DNA of 62,906 bases from Paenibacillus tyrphae (lineage in GTDB: Bacteria > Bacillota > Bacilli > Paenibacillales > NBRC-103111), in assembly GCF_027925525.1 (NCBI RefSeq), contig NZ_BSDJ01000041.1:1-62906 (forward strand). Reading direction: 5' to 3'. This document shows positions 62,774 through 62,906 of the stretch, piece by piece (position 1 is the stretch's first letter; every line of letters begins with the position of its first letter). The notes under the pieces are model-generated. The model saw only the letters and a list, made by a program, of their open reading frames with translations, did no database searches and was not told the origin of the DNA. The position numbers and the translations under genes were made by a program.

Positions 62774-62906
62774 AAAGAGGTCGCTTTCGACGGGTTGTAA
62801 AACAAAGTCGAAAGATGACGAATGAGATTGCCCTTTGAAAACTGAACATCGAGTGAGTGTCATAAAGAGAATGAAAATTCTCGTCAGTAGTAACTTTTGA
62901 GCTCTA
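62774..62906 (+). other. 16S rRNA leader (operon continues beyond the window)
   Basis: The stretch TTGCCCTTTGAAAACTGAAC (62830-62849) is the conserved pre-16S leader with a boxA-like element. CTTTCGAC and GTCGAAAG (62783-62790 and 62806-62813) form a leader hairpin. The mature 16S start (GAGTTTGATCC) has not been reached at 62906. Confidence 0.85.

Overview
This window is a Bacillales chromosome segment, most likely from a Paenibacillus-type endospore former. Gene content and order closely follow the csfB-to-lysS region near the replication origin of Bacillus subtilis. The codon use is moderately GC-rich, AbrB carries a C-terminal CxxC...CxxC tail, and no sigma-B-type signal was noticed. Both ends touch rRNA loci. 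The left end looks like an rRNA operon trailer with a processing stem and terminator. The right end has tandem rRNA promoters and a 16S leader that stops just short of the 16S gene. The window is therefore the stretch between two rRNA operons.

Layout. 0.2-8.4 kb: a convergent membrane protein, then csfB (Gin), a PLP-dependent Orn/Lys/Arg decarboxylase, tmk, darA, yaaR, holB, ricT, yabA, yabB and rsmI. 8.4-9.65 kb: a palindrome-rich noncoding stretch, reverse-strand abrB and several Spo0A boxes. 9.65-16.1 kb: an HD-domain phosphohydrolase where B. subtilis has metS, then tatD, a c-di-AMP (ydaO-type) riboswitch driving a YabE-like 3D-domain cell-wall enzyme, rnmV, ksgA and yabG. 16.2-32.9 kb: veg behind two near-perfect promoters, sspF with an unusual tail, ispE, purR, yabJ, spoVG, glmU, ctc, pth, fin, mfd, prsA, spoVT, yabM/spoVB, yabN, hup and rqcP. 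32.9-34.0 kb: an inserted divergent pair (SnoaL-like and MarR). 34.1-39.2 kb: yabP, yabQ, divIC, yabR, tRNA-Met and spoIIE. 39.2-40.5 kb: a small accessory insertion (AT-rich VanZ-like gene and a RadC JAB-domain protein). 40.6-46.4 kb: yabS, yabT, tilS, hprT and ftsH. 46.5-50.1 kb: nadA-nadB-nadC. 50.1-62.6 kb: coaX, hslO, a YacD-like foldase, cysK, the folate block pabB-pabA-pabC-folP-folB-folK-yazB, dusB, greA and lysS.

How the genes work together. The backbone mixes housekeeping functions (DNA replication, rRNA/tRNA maturation and modification, cell wall precursors, NAD, folate, cysteine, protein folding) with sporulation control (Gin, Fin, SpoVG, SpoVT, SpoIIE, YabG, YabP, YabQ, SspF, AbrB). 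Sporulation control can also be read in the DNA: a sigma-H promoter before spoVG, a sigma-G-like promoter before sspF, a sigma-E/K-like promoter before yabG, and a 21-bp-spaced Spo0A-type promoter before spoIIE. Second-messenger signalling by c-di-AMP appears twice (DarA and the riboswitch).

Compared with B. subtilis, metS, yazA and prs are missing from their usual places, while nadABC, hup and greA are present here. I did not find a clear new defence or biosynthetic system. The least explained features are structural: several very long intergenic hairpins, an RNA hairpin that buries the ribosome-binding site of the L25 gene ctc, an orphan sigma-A promoter followed by hairpin-rich noncoding DNA, and the two small inserted cassettes.
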